Shown piece after piece: positions 45,729-54,482 of a stretch of DNA of 64,000 bases; the stretch's first letter is position 1; each line of letters starts with the position of its first letter. A program made the translations under genes and the position numbers. Below the pieces are notes generated by a model. It had not been told where the DNA came from. It made no database searches and saw only the letters and a program-made list of their open reading frames with translations. Where the stretch lies: positions 2,066,501 to 2,130,500 of the forward strand of contig NZ_CP061204.1 in assembly GCF_014621775.1 (NCBI RefSeq), in the 5' to 3' direction. The DNA is from Stenotrophomonas sp. 169 (lineage in GTDB: Bacteria; Pseudomonadota; Gammaproteobacteria; Xanthomonadales; Xanthomonadaceae).

Positions 45729-46408
45729 TTATCTGCCGAGCTGCTTGATCAGCACCGCTGCGGTTTCTGCGGACGATGCCGGATTCTGGCCGGTGATCAG
45801 CAGCCCATCACGCACCACGTAGGAGCCCCAGTCCGGACCCTTGGAGTAGTCCCCACCGGCTTGTTTGAGCATGTCTTCGACCAGGAACGGCACCACATCG
45901 GTCAGACCGACGCCGTCCTCTTCGGTGTTGGTAAAGCCGGTGACGCGCTTGCTGTTAACCAATGGCTGGCCGTCGGCTGCTTTGACGTGGCGCAGCACGC
46001 CCGGCGCATGGCAGACCAGGGCAACCGGCTTGTTCGCTGCGATGAAGGATTCGATCAAAGCGATGGAGTGGGTATCTTCGGCCAGATCCCACAGCGGGCC
46101 ATGGCCACCCGGGTAGAACACCGCATCGAACTCGGCCGCAGACACGCTGTCCAGCCGCACCGTCGCGGCCAGCTGCGCCTTGGCCTCTGCGTCGGCGTGG
46201 AAGCGGCGGGTGTCATCGGTCTGGGAATCCGGCTCGTCGCTCTTCGGATCCAGGGGCGGCTGCCCCCCTTCGGGGAGGCGAGCACGATCGTTGCCCCGGC
46301 GTCCTTGAAGGTGTAATAGGGCGCGGCCAGCTCTTCCAGCCAGAAGCCGGTCTTCTTGCCGGTATCGCCGAGCTGGTCATGTGAGGTGAGAACCATCAGA
46401 ACGTTCAT
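45729..46408 (-). pseudogene. DJ-1/PfpI-family glyoxalase or chaperone-like protein, frameshifted
   Basis: One protein of about 227 residues in two frames. The 5' frame reads LMVLTSHDQLGDTGKKTGFWLEELAAPYYTF, then ASPKGG, and shifts. The other frame continues with AAEFDAVFYPGGHGPLWDLAED, the catalytic elbow LVCHAPGVLRHVK (Cys) and KRVTGFTNTEEDGVGLTDVVPFLVEDMLK, typical of Hsp31/YajL-related class I glutamine amidotransferase-like proteins with glyoxalase III or deglycase activity. Adding one C to the CCCCCC run at 46263-46268 restores one frame. It follows a TetR gene and has its own operator. Confidence 0.85.
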
Positions 46409-46436
46409 GCGTATCTCCTGCTGTAGATGTGCAAAG

Positions 46437-46451
46437 TAGACCAGTCGTCTT
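46437..46451. promoter_or_regulatory. TetR operator in front of the DJ-1/PfpI gene
   Basis: TAGACCAGTCGTCTT, 29 bases before the start of the target gene, matches the operator in front of tetR at 11 of the 13 inner positions. Confidence 0.75.
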
Positions 46452-46510
46452 GTACGCTGGCGTGAAAAAAACGCTGCACCGTGCAGCGTCAAAGAAGTCC
46501 ATCGCCGGAC

Positions 46511-47119
46511 TCAGGAAGCGGGGCGATGTATCAGCTGATCCGTCAGGGCCTGTGCCTCGTCGAATGGGCGGTCCGTACGCACGATCTTCACCATGATGCT
46601 GGCGCCGAGCCATAGCTGATAGAGGCCCTGCGCGACCGCGTGCGGACTGCCATCGATGGTGAGTGAGCCGTCCGCAACACCCGCCTCAAGCGCTGCAGCA
46701 AGCCGCTCGATGATGCCCGCAGTGCCACGCAAAAGAGCGGACCGCATGCTTTCGGACAGATCCGCGACTTCGGCGCCAAGCTTCACCGCCAGGCATCGGC
46801 CCTGGCAGTCATCGGACGCTTGGCTGGCCCGCCACGCCTGGAAATAGGACGTCAGTTGCTGCGCCTTGCTCTGGCCCGGCTGACGAAAGATCAGATCCAT
46901 GTCGCCCAGATAGGCGCTGAAATAATCCTCCAGCATCGCTTCGCCGAAGGCTTCCTTGGACCCGAAGTAATGATAGAACGAGCCCTTGGGCACGCCGGCA
47001 GCGACCAGTACCTCATTCAGTCCGACTGCGGAGAAGCCTTTCCCGCCCATGATCCGCCTGCCTGTCGCCAGGATTTTTTCACGGACATCGACACTGGCAG
47101 GGGAGGGCACGGAGTTCAT
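46511..47119 (-). CDS. TetR/AcrR-family transcriptional regulator
   Basis: A 202-residue repressor with an N-terminal helix-turn-helix (REKILATGRRIMGGKGFSAVGLNEVLVAAGVPKGSFYHYFGSKEAFGEAML) and an effector domain with three cysteines or a Cys-poor core (CQGRCLAVKL). The GSFYHYFGSKE end of the HTH is diagnostic. Related regulators of this subgroup respond to electrophiles such as N-ethylmaleimide or quinones. Two matching operators flank it: one before its own start and one before the DJ-1/PfpI gene, arguing for autoregulation and control of that gene. ATG at 47119. Confidence 0.9.
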   Translation of the reverse strand: MNSVPSPASVDVREKILATGRRIMGGKGFSAVGLNEVLVAAGVPKGSFYHYFGSKEAFGEAMLEDYFSAYLGDMDLIFRQPGQSKAQQLTSYFQAWRASQASDDCQGRCLAVKLGAEVADLSESMRSALLRGTAGIIERLAAALEAGVADGSLTIDGSPHAVAQGLYQLWLGASIMVKIVRTDRPFDEAQALTDQLIHRPAS

Positions 47120-47140
47120 GGGACCTACCTTACGCCACAT

Positions 47141-47155
47141 TAGACCGGTCGTCTA
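47141..47155. promoter_or_regulatory. TetR operator upstream of tetR
   Basis: TAGACCGGTCGTCTA, an inverted repeat with arms TAGAC/GTCTA and a 5-base centre, 22 bases before the tetR start. The same motif recurs at 46437. Confidence 0.8.
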
Positions 47156-47175
47156 GTCGCACTCTGTGCGCCACG

Positions 47176-47198
47176 GTGCGCCGAGCCACGCTCGGCGG
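47176..47198 (+). repeat. Degenerate GTAG-type palindrome
   Basis: GTGCGCCGAGCCACGCTCGGCGG: the palindrome is intact but the head is GTGC in place of GTAG. The remaining gap to 47328 holds nothing recognised. Confidence 0.7.
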
Positions 47199-47328
47199 AC
47201 ACCGTCAGCACCCTCGATGCCGACGACATTGCACAAAGACAAAGTGGCAGGCTACGCTCCGGGCACTCCGCATTCATGCCTGCCTGCGGCAGCGAAACGC
47301 GTGCAGGCGCCAGAGTGGGGGCTTCACG

Positions 47329-47823
47329 ATGTATCAAACGCTGCTCGCGCTGGTGCTGCTTGAAGGCGTGCTGCTGGTACTTTGGTGCCGACCGTGGTGG
47401 CCGTGGGGCGTGACCCTGTTCAGTCGACGCATACCGGTGCCGGCCTCGCTGCTGCTCGATTTCCCCGACACGCGGCTGCAGGCCGACCTGCAGTCTGACC
47501 AATGGCCAGACCTGCTGGTGCGCCGACTGGATCGACGGTCCTTTGCGTTCCGCGAAAGCTTCGGATTCCATTTCGGCTGGCGCTATCCGCCGATGATGCG
47601 CGGACTGATTCTCGTCGACGTGCAGCGGCGTGAACTGCGGATCGTGGGGCGCTCCAGCTGGACGGTCCTGTTCGTGGTCGCCAGCTTCCTTCCTGCGCTG
47701 GCGGTGGCCCCCGGCGGCGTCGTGGTGGTTGCGCTGATTTTCGCTGCAAGCTATCTGGTGCAACGGCACCGCTTCCTTGCGGTGGAGGCGACCATCCGCG
47801 GCTATCTGGATCCTCGCGCATAG
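47329..47823 (+). CDS. Hypothetical membrane protein
   Basis: A 164-residue protein with an N-terminal hydrophobic segment (about 3-22) and one or two near the C-terminus (about 105-140, SWTVLFVVASFLPALAVAPGGVVVVALIF). The central 70 residues are soluble. No family is recognised. The ATG at 47329 is chosen because the N-terminus then starts at the hydrophobic segment. Its last 22 bases overlap the convergent FG-GAP gene. Confidence 0.6.
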   Translation: MYQTLLALVLLEGVLLVLWCRPWWPWGVTLFSRRIPVPASLLLDFPDTRLQADLQSDQWPDLLVRRLDRRSFAFRESFGFHFGWRYPPMMRGLILVDVQRRELRIVGRSSWTVLFVVASFLPALAVAPGGVVVVALIFAASYLVQRHRFLAVEATIRGYLDPRA

Positions 47824-49115
47824 CCCTGCGTGTCGGTCAGCAGCAGGCGGGCCTGCGTACCCCAGCCGCCGATCAGCACATCGGTGCGCCCATCGCCATC
47901 CAGATCGCCTTGTCCCATGCTCCAGCTGCGGCCCACGGTGATGCCTGGCACCACGTCCAGCGTGACATCCGTGAAGGTGCCTTTGCCGTCGTTCTGCCAC
48001 GCACGCAACTGCAGCGGCACGAAGCCCGGAACCTGGATGGCGCCGACCAGCAGGTCCGGATGGCCATCACCGTTGAAATCCACGACCGTGCCGGCCCAGC
48101 TGGAGAACGTATGCGTGGGCAACCGCACAGCCGTTTCATCCACGAACCGCCCCTTGCCGTCGTTGATCAGCAAGCGGGTCTGCGGATCTTTCTCCCACGC
48201 CGCATTGTTGCTGGTGATGTTGAAGAACACGATGTCCGGGCGCCCGTCGCCGTTGACATCCGCCACGTGGACCTCGCGTGTTTCCATCGGGACCCGTAGC
48301 TCCAGGCGGTGCGACTGATCGCTGAAACGCCCCTTGCCATCGTTGATCAGCAGACGGTTCGGGTGGGCGGGGCTTGCGAGCACGATGTCGAGGTCGCCGT
48401 CGCCATCCATGTCGGCGAACGCCACGCCTTCTGTCTGGTCTTCGCGCTGCGGCAGGTGGCTTTTACGGGCATCGATGAAATGTCCGGGACGCTCGGCATC
48501 GTTGAGCAGCAGCACGTTGCGCGAACGCGCAGCCTCGGCACGGGAGCCGCCTTCGGCGGTGCTGCCGATGAAGATGTCCGGCAGGCCATCCCCGTTGAGG
48601 TCCCCCACGGCCAGGCCGTTGCCCTGGCGGCCGGTGGGCAAGCGATCACTGACCTCGGTGAAGCCGCCTTTGCCATCGCCGAAGAACAGCTGATGCCGTG
48701 CTTCGTCTTCGGCAACGAACACCACATCGACCTGGCCATCGCCATTGAAATCAGCGGCGCGCACATGCTCGTTGTCCGCCCTGCGCGTGCCGAACACATC
48801 GGGCACGTAGCGCAGGCGGCCGCCTCCGTCATTGAGGTACAGGCGGTTGACGCCGTGCTCCACCGACACGACCGCATCCAGGTCGCCGTCGTTGTCGACG
48901 TCCACGAAGACCGAGTCGGTGGAATGCAGCGCGGGTGCCAGCGGTACGTGGGTCGCGGTGGCGTCGACGAAGACCGACGAGGGTGCTTCGTGGATCAGGC
49001 TGAAGGCGTGGGTGGCCGGCGCGTGATCGGGGCGATCCTGCGCCACACCGGTCGCGGTGAAGAGCAGGGTGGCGACGCACGGCGCGAGATGGAACGGGGA
49101 TGCGATCCGGAGCAA
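47802..49115 (-). CDS. Secreted FG-GAP/VCBS repeat protein
   Basis: A 437-residue exported beta-propeller-like protein. A signal peptide (about residues 1-25, ending GVAQ) precedes seven calcium-binding FG-GAP repeats with the pattern D-x-[DN]-x-D-G-x-x-D, for example DVDNDGDLD, DFNGDGQVD, DLNGDGLPD, DMDGDGDLD, DVNGDGRPD, DFNGDGHPD and DLDGDGRTD. Surface or periplasmic binding role, ligand unknown. Confidence 0.85.
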   Translation of the reverse strand: MLRIASPFHLAPCVATLLFTATGVAQDRPDHAPATHAFSLIHEAPSSVFVDATATHVPLAPALHSTDSVFVDVDNDGDLDAVVSVEHGVNRLYLNDGGGRLRYVPDVFGTRRADNEHVRAADFNGDGQVDVVFVAEDEARHQLFFGDGKGGFTEVSDRLPTGRQGNGLAVGDLNGDGLPDIFIGSTAEGGSRAEAARSRNVLLLNDAERPGHFIDARKSHLPQREDQTEGVAFADMDGDGDLDIVLASPAHPNRLLINDGKGRFSDQSHRLELRVPMETREVHVADVNGDGRPDIVFFNITSNNAAWEKDPQTRLLINDGKGRFVDETAVRLPTHTFSSWAGTVVDFNGDGHPDLLVGAIQVPGFVPLQLRAWQNDGKGTFTDVTLDVVPGITVGRSWSMGQGDLDGDGRTDVLIGGWGTQARLLLTDTQGYARGSR

Positions 49116-49202
49116 GGCAGCTCTCCAGTAGCGGAATCAGGGTTCACCGTAACGTGTCACGGAAGCAGGCGAAAGGCAGCGCGTGTGGGCCGACGCGTAC
49201 CC

Positions 49203-49320
49203 GTAGCGCCGAGCCGTGCTCGGCGGCTTCTTGCGGAACGTCCGCTGCGCTCGCCGAGCATGGCTCGGCGCTACCAAGCGGAGAATCCCGCTGCGCTCGC
49301 CGAGCGTGGCTCGGCGCTAC
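49203..49320. repeat. Three GTAG palindromes
   Basis: One forward copy starts at 49203 and reverse copies end at 49274 and 49320. They occupy most of the 230-base gap between the FG-GAP gene and the small ORF at 49346. Confidence 0.9.
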
Positions 49321-49345
49321 CATGGGGCACGGACCGGGAGCACGC

Positions 49346-49480
49346 ATGATGAGCAGCACGGGATGGTTGTGGGTGGTAGTGCTGGTGGTGATCCCGAAGG
49401 TGATCGTGGTGACCTGGGCCGTGCTGCGTGCGCGGCGGCAGGCCAGACGACCCGCCACCCGTGACGCATCACATAAATAA
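49346..49480 (+). CDS. Possible single-pass membrane microprotein
   Basis: A 44-residue peptide: MMSSTGWLWVVVLVVIPKVI gives one strong membrane segment and the tail is basic (RARRQARRPATR). CGGGAG stands 6 bases before the ATG. The reading frame has no other support and the repeats upstream give similar open frames, so it is tentative. Confidence 0.45.
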   Translation: MMSSTGWLWVVVLVVIPKVIVVTWAVLRARRQARRPATRDASHK

Positions 49481-49486
49481 CCTCAA

Positions 49487-51070
49487 TCAGGGGCGACGCG
49501 CGATTTCGATTTCCTGCCCGCCCCAGGCTTCCCGACGCGCACGGTCAGGATCCTGCTCCACGCGATCGGTCCGGTCCATGATCAGGGTAGGGCGCTGAGG
49601 TAGCACGTAGGTTGGCCACTCGCTGCCAGGGTCCCCCTCGCGGACGAACGCAATCCAGCGCGAACGCATCCGCTCGGCGAGCGCCCGCCGTCGGCCTGTC
49701 AGCGGGCCACCCCGGAGCGCACCGAACACCACACCGTCCAACGGCCACAGGAACGTCAGGTCCACTGCATGCGCGGCCCCAAGGAAAAGCCCGCCATAGT
49801 CGAAGCGATACACCCATGCGCGGCATCCGCGAGCGACGTGCCGCTCGGCGAAATGCCGCGTGGGCATCTGGAAGTTGGCGTCGGTGCCCAGGTCACGGTT
49901 GCCGGCCCGCGTGTCCGGATAGGTGGCCGCGATGCGGCCAGCAGCGGTTTTTCCCAGCAGCCAGCCCACCTGGGCCAGCAGCTCACCGCGCTCGCGCAGC
50001 AACATGGTGCGTGCACCCGGAATCTCGAAGAAACGTATTTCATCCCGCATCGCACCCACCAGCAGCGGGATGTCGGGCGTCTCAGCCAGCAAGGCCGATT
50101 CAAACGAAGCGGGCAGCAGGTCGCCGTCATAGATCGGCGCGGCTGGGATCATGCCGGGGAACGCGTCGGCGACCTGCGCCTGCGCGTCGAGCAGGCGGGC
50201 GACCGGCACGGCCTCCAACGCCGCACGACTCTCGGCCGCAGTGCCCAGCAGTTCGCGGTAGCGCGCTGCCAGGCGTGCTGCTATCTGCTGGTCGTGAAGC
50301 AGGTTGAGCGATCCGCTCTGCATGATGGCAGCGCGGAACAACGGCTCGATCCCGCGGGCCACCATCAGCAAGGCAACCGACGTCGACCCCGCCGACTCAC
50401 CGACCACGGTCACCTGCGCCGGGTCACCACCAAACAGCGCGATATGGGCCTGCACCCAGCGCAACGCGGCGATCTGATCGTGCAGCCCACGGTTGTTGGG
50501 GATGCCCAGTGCCGAGAAATCCGCGAATCCGATCGCACCCAGCCGGTAGTTGAGCGTAACCACCACGATATCGCCGCCAGCGGCCAACTCGTGGCCCGGA
50601 TACACCGATCCTGCCCCCGTGCGGAACCCACCGCCGTGGATCCACACCATCACCGGCCGTTGCTTGCCGTCCGCTGCGGGTGACCAGACGTTGAGGAAGA
50701 ACGGGTCATCGGATTCACTGCGCGCGCCGCCCGCGCCTTTCTCCTGCGCGGCAGCCGCGCCGAACGTAGTGCAAGCGACGGGGGCGGCCGGCAGCGGCTC
50801 CACGACGGGCAAGCCGAAGCGCGTGGCGCGTGCGTAGCGGATACCCCGCCACGCCGCCACGCCATTGTCGCGGTGGCCGGTAAAGGGGCCGGCCTGCAGG
50901 CCCGCAGTGGTAACCGACCTGCGCGTTTCGTCGGATGGCGTCACGCTGCTGGAGGCGCGCCCACCCAGCCGTGTCGAACAGGCCAGCAACGGCGCAGCGG
51001 CCATCGTCATCGCACCCGCACGCAGAAAGCGGCGGCGTGTCTCCAGGTCGGTCTGCGGCACAGGCGGCAC
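49487..51070 (-). CDS. Carboxylesterase type B, exported lipoprotein
   Basis: A 527-residue carboxylesterase/lipase. The N-terminus has a Tat-like motif TRRRFLRAG followed by a lipobox-type LLACS (Cys31), so it may be a Tat-exported lipoprotein. Catalytic features: oxyanion hole HGGGFRTGAG, nucleophile VVGESAGSTSV, and an acid/histidine region further on (DEIRFFE; HAVDLTFLWPLDG). Substrate unknown. The start is GTG at 51070. Confidence 0.87.
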   Translation of the reverse strand: MPPVPQTDLETRRRFLRAGAMTMAAAPLLACSTRLGGRASSSVTPSDETRRSVTTAGLQAGPFTGHRDNGVAAWRGIRYARATRFGLPVVEPLPAAPVACTTFGAAAAQEKGAGGARSESDDPFFLNVWSPAADGKQRPVMVWIHGGGFRTGAGSVYPGHELAAGGDIVVVTLNYRLGAIGFADFSALGIPNNRGLHDQIAALRWVQAHIALFGGDPAQVTVVGESAGSTSVALLMVARGIEPLFRAAIMQSGSLNLLHDQQIAARLAARYRELLGTAAESRAALEAVPVARLLDAQAQVADAFPGMIPAAPIYDGDLLPASFESALLAETPDIPLLVGAMRDEIRFFEIPGARTMLLRERGELLAQVGWLLGKTAAGRIAATYPDTRAGNRDLGTDANFQMPTRHFAERHVARGCRAWVYRFDYGGLFLGAAHAVDLTFLWPLDGVVFGALRGGPLTGRRRALAERMRSRWIAFVREGDPGSEWPTYVLPQRPTLIMDRTDRVEQDPDRARREAWGGQEIEIARRP

Positions 51071-51147
51071 TCATCAAGGCAGTCCGCGCCACGATAGGCC
51101 GCGCGTGCGCACAGCCATGTGAGGCGCCACACCGCCACGCGCGGCGC

Positions 51148-51399
51148 TCAGCCCATGTCGCGCTTTACCCGATTGCGATACGCAGATACGTTGTCGCCGC
51201 GTATCTGCCGCTCCCGCGTGCCGGTCACCGTATCCACCTTGCGGTCCGACCCGGTCACCGGCTTCGCATCGACTGCCGTTTCGCGCTCGAACGCATGGGA
51301 TTTGTCCGTGTTGCGGTAGTAGCGGTACAGCCCCCAATACAGCGCCGTCGCCGCAGCAGGGCCAGCCGCCAACAACCAGAGTCCACTGTCTTCGCTCAT
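51148..51399 (-). CDS. Small membrane protein of the SPFH/zinc-ribbon cluster
   Basis: An 83-residue protein with one membrane segment (about residues 7-24) and a charged C-terminal half (KVDTVTGTRERQIRGDNVSAYRNRVKRDMG). The ATG overlaps the stop of the zinc-ribbon gene (ATGA), so it is the last gene of that cluster. No family recognised. Confidence 0.72.
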   Translation of the reverse strand: MSEDSGLWLLAAGPAAATALYWGLYRYYRNTDKSHAFERETAVDAKPVTGSDRKVDTVTGTRERQIRGDNVSAYRNRVKRDMG

Positions 51400-52559
51400 G
51401 ATCCGGCCACCAGTATCCAGAGTGCGATGGCTTCAACGACGCTGCCGGTGGTGAGCGCGGCCAGCAGCAGCTTCCACTGCTGTACCGGCACGCTGCCCAT
51501 GGTTTCACCGGTGCGCCCGTTCACCGCGATGTAATGCAGCATGCCGCCCTTCTTGCCCGGTTGGTGGTACGAGTACAACCACACCGGCAGGTACATCGAT
51601 ACCCAACGCGTGCCATGCACGTCCAGGCGTTCCTGTTCCCAGCGGACGCCGCGGTCATAGCGACGCACCGAGCTTTCCACTTTTGCCCGCGCGATCGACA
51701 GGAGCTGGTCCTCCAGGCGCGGCAGCATCTTGTCCACGTCCAGGTTGCGCTTCTCCGACGTGAATCCGGTCAGGAAGGAGGCATTCCACTGCAGCGCGTT
51801 CTTGGTGTCGAACGGCAGGATCGTGTTGATGATGTTGTTGGTGTTGGCCTGCGTATCCAGGTTGCCGCGCTCCACGGAAGACTCCAGCGGCAGGTCGTCC
51901 ACGGTGAACGATACGTGGCGGTCCACGGCGTAGACATCGGCGTCGTAGTAGGTCTGCTTGTTCTTCTCGGTGCCTCGTGTGTACTCGCGGGTCTTGATCT
52001 CGCCGCGTCCCGACACCGTCGCACTGACATTGCTGTCCACGATCATGTAGGGCAGGTACACGCCGATGACATTCTCCGGCGTGAACTCGTCCTTGAACGC
52101 CTTCAGGGCGAACAGGCGACGCTTGTCGACGAACTGGCGGATGCGCGCGACCGCGTCGTCCTTGGTGATCCGGAACGGCAGCACGGCATCGGGCACGGCG
52201 CCGTTGGCCACCTGCTCATTGACCCCGAACACATGACGGCACCAGTGGCAGCGTGCGGTCATCGTGCTTTCGGTGTTGATGGTCACCTCGGCGCCGCAGC
52301 CGGTGCACTTGAAGCTCATCAGGCTGGCACTGTCGGCGGCGATGTCACGGGCGCCGGAGGCGATGACATGGCCGCGCAGCTGGTCGATGCCGGCGCCCAG
52401 GCCGAAGGCTTCTTCGACCCGCGTGCCTTGCCATTCGTTGCGGCAGTACTGGCACACCAGTACGTCCGTGCCCAGCTTGAGCCGGACGTCGGTCGACCCA
52501 CACTTGGGGCAGCGGTTGAGGCCATCCTTCAGTTCGGCGGCAGCCGTATCCAGCGTCAC
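51396..52559 (-). CDS. TFIIB-type zinc-ribbon membrane protein
   Basis: A 387-residue protein. Two zinc ribbons sit at the N-terminus: CPKCGSTDV...CQYC and CTGCGAEV...CHWCRHVF. A long soluble middle follows, and the C-terminus has a membrane segment (LLLAALTTGSVVEAIALWILVAG). It resembles YdjG, which with SPFH protein YdjI recruits PspA in Bacillus. GTG at 52559 is the start in this frame. The frame ahead of it, reached by adding one base to the GGGG run at 52594-52597, gives a proline-rich N-terminus from an ATG at 52729, 22 bases after the SPFH gene, so the true protein is probably 57 residues longer. Confidence 0.83.
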   Translation of the reverse strand: MTLDTAAAELKDGLNRCPKCGSTDVRLKLGTDVLVCQYCRNEWQGTRVEEAFGLGAGIDQLRGHVIASGARDIAADSASLMSFKCTGCGAEVTINTESTMTARCHWCRHVFGVNEQVANGAVPDAVLPFRITKDDAVARIRQFVDKRRLFALKAFKDEFTPENVIGVYLPYMIVDSNVSATVSGRGEIKTREYTRGTEKNKQTYYDADVYAVDRHVSFTVDDLPLESSVERGNLDTQANTNNIINTILPFDTKNALQWNASFLTGFTSEKRNLDVDKMLPRLEDQLLSIARAKVESSVRRYDRGVRWEQERLDVHGTRWVSMYLPVWLYSYHQPGKKGGMLHYIAVNGRTGETMGSVPVQQWKLLLAALTTGSVVEAIALWILVAGS

Positions 52560-52750
52560 CGGATCCGGTGCCAGCAGTTCGTCACGGATCGGCGGGGCAG
52601 GGTGGTCGCGTCCACGGGCAGGCTGCCGGGAAGGGGCGGCACGTCCCGCGGCGATCCCGGACCGGTCATCGGAGGCGTCGGGGCCGCGGCTGCGGGCGGC
52701 AGCGGCGGGGGTGTTCTGGAGTCGGACATGAGGTTGGCGCGTCCCTGGTC

Positions 52751-53902
52751 TTACAGACCCAGCGCCTTGGCCTTGAGCTTGTCGTAGTCGTCCTGGGTGA
52801 TCAGGCCGAGGTCCAGCATCTCTTTCGCCTTCTTCAGCTTGGCGATCGGATCGTCGGCGGCCGGGGTTGCCGGCGCGACCGGCTGTTGCATGCTGCCAAC
52901 CCCGCCGAACATCCCCGATGCCATGCCCACGCCAACCAGGCCTGCAGCGCCCCCGGTTTCGCCTGCCGACTGGATGCCCTGGGCCATGCTGGCCTGCAGG
53001 TTGGAATTGCCGCGCGCACCGGACAGGGCATCGGCTCGCTGCACCGTCTTCAGCAGTTCACGGGTATTGGCGTCGTACTCGATCGACACGATGGCCGTCT
53101 TGACGATGGCAAGCCCGCGATCGGAGTTCCACTGGTACGCCTGTTCCACTGCGTCGGACAGGCTCTTGGCGAAGCCCAGCGAGTCCTGCTGCAGCTTGGT
53201 GATGCGATTGCCCTTGCCGGGATCGTTGGTATACAGGCTGAAGGCAGGCGCCAGCGACCCCACGACTTCGTTGAACAACTGGCTGGCGGCCGCATTGTCC
53301 AGGTCGGTGAAATCAAAGACCTCGCCCGGCTGCAGATAGCGGGCCGGCACGAAGTTCTTGACGAACAGGATCGGGTCCACGATTTTCAGCGTATAGGAAC
53401 CACGCGTCACCGCGCCCACCTGCGTGCCGAGGAAGCCGTCGTCCCAGTAGATCTCCGACTGGGTGCCGAAGCGGTTGTCCGGCAGTTCCTTCAGCGATAC
53501 GAAGAACGCAGCCTGCTGCGAGCCGGGCTGGCCGCCGAACTTGAACCGTTCCCAGGTCTGGCGGATCAACGGGGTCACCAGGCCGTCGCCGGCGAAGATC
53601 GACTGCGAGTTGGCATCGTCGGATCGCCATTCGTAGCCGCCGGGCTCGGCGACGAACGCGGTGACTGCACCGTCCTGCATCAGCAGCAGGCCGTAGCCTT
53701 CCGGCACCACGATCTTCGAACCGTTGGTGATGATGTTGGACGACGCGCTGGTGTTGGAGCCGCGCCCGGCGTTGGTGCCGCGTGGGACCGCCGCGAACAG
53801 GGCAGCCGTGGCAGGCAGTCCAACCGGAACGGTGTAGAAATCCTTCCACTGATCGGCCAGCACACCGCCCACCGCACCTGCCACCGCCTGACGAAGACCC
53901 AT
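52751..53902 (-). CDS. SPFH-domain protein with SHOCT tail (YdjI-like)
   Basis: A 383-residue protein with an SPFH/band-7 domain (GYGLLLMQDGAVTAFVAEPGGYEW, FVSLKELPDNRFGTQSEIYWDD, GSYTLKIVDPILFVKNFVP) and a C-terminal SHOCT motif DDPIAKLKKAKEMLDLGLITQDDYDKLKAK. The middle (GMASGMFGGVGSMQQP) is a flexible Gly/Pro linker. SPFH proteins of the YdjI type organise membrane domains in envelope stress. The ATG at 53902 follows AGGGAGTGCGTC. First gene of the cluster. Confidence 0.88.
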   Translation of the reverse strand: MGLRQAVAGAVGGVLADQWKDFYTVPVGLPATAALFAAVPRGTNAGRGSNTSASSNIITNGSKIVVPEGYGLLLMQDGAVTAFVAEPGGYEWRSDDANSQSIFAGDGLVTPLIRQTWERFKFGGQPGSQQAAFFVSLKELPDNRFGTQSEIYWDDGFLGTQVGAVTRGSYTLKIVDPILFVKNFVPARYLQPGEVFDFTDLDNAAASQLFNEVVGSLAPAFSLYTNDPGKGNRITKLQQDSLGFAKSLSDAVEQAYQWNSDRGLAIVKTAIVSIEYDANTRELLKTVQRADALSGARGNSNLQASMAQGIQSAGETGGAAGLVGVGMASGMFGGVGSMQQPVAPATPAADDPIAKLKKAKEMLDLGLITQDDYDKLKAKALGL

Positions 53903-53994
53903 GACGCACTCCCTGTGATTTCGTGGACAGGCACTGTGCCTGCCATGCCCGGCCGACTATAGCAGCCGGGTGAGGCCGGCCGCGCTGCCGCGGA

Positions 53995-54276
53995 TCAGGC
54001 GCCGGGCAGCTCGCATTGCATTTTCCCGTCCACGTAATACGGCTTGGGCACATCCGGATTCGCACTGGTCTTTTCGAACACGACTTCGAACGAACCGGTG
54101 TCTGCGGTGCCTTGGCGGTCCGTGCAGGCTTGCTGCAGCTTCTTCTTCACCGCCGCGATGCCGGCGTCGCGATCTGCGCCGTCGGCGCTGTTGGTCAGGT
54201 TGACGGTCTCGGCGAATGCCAGCGGGCTCAGGCCCAGCAGGCAGACGGTGAACACCATGGCGTGCAGCTTCTTCAT
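53995..54276 (-). CDS. Small secreted protein
   Basis: A 93-residue protein with a clear signal peptide (KKLHAMVFTVCLLGLSPLAFAE, cleavage after AFA). The mature part has one Cys pair (CTDR and C in GKMQCELPGA). No family assigned. The ATG at 54276 has AGGATG about 7 bases upstream. It precedes the SPFH cluster on the same strand by about 90 bases. Confidence 0.72.
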   Translation of the reverse strand: MKKLHAMVFTVCLLGLSPLAFAETVNLTNSADGADRDAGIAAVKKKLQQACTDRQGTADTGSFEVVFEKTSANPDVPKPYYVDGKMQCELPGA

Positions 54277-54393
54277 GTGCGACATCCTGTGCTTTCTGGA
54301 AGAAACCACAGGATAAGAACGCAGGGTTAAGAAGCCGTGCGGGTGCCGGCCGGGTGGGCCGGCTGGCGACGGTGATCGGGAGGCAATGCATGG

Positions 54394-54466
54394 GTAGCGC
54401 CGAGCCGTGCTCGGCGAAAGGCGAAGGCGCCGCGCTGCGCGCTCGCCGAGCGTGGCTCGGCGCTAC
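54394..54466. repeat. Facing pair of GTAG palindromes
   Basis: A forward copy at 54394 and a reverse copy ending at 54466 enclose about 25 bases, forming a compact double hairpin between the small secreted protein gene and the SDR gene. Confidence 0.88.
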
Positions 54467-54482
54467 CGGGTGGGCTGCGGGC

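Noticed and set aside
47176..47823. Longer 215-residue version of the membrane protein at 47329
   Set aside because: The added N-terminus runs through a degenerate palindrome and has no hydrophobic start; the ATG at 47329 begins at the membrane segment.
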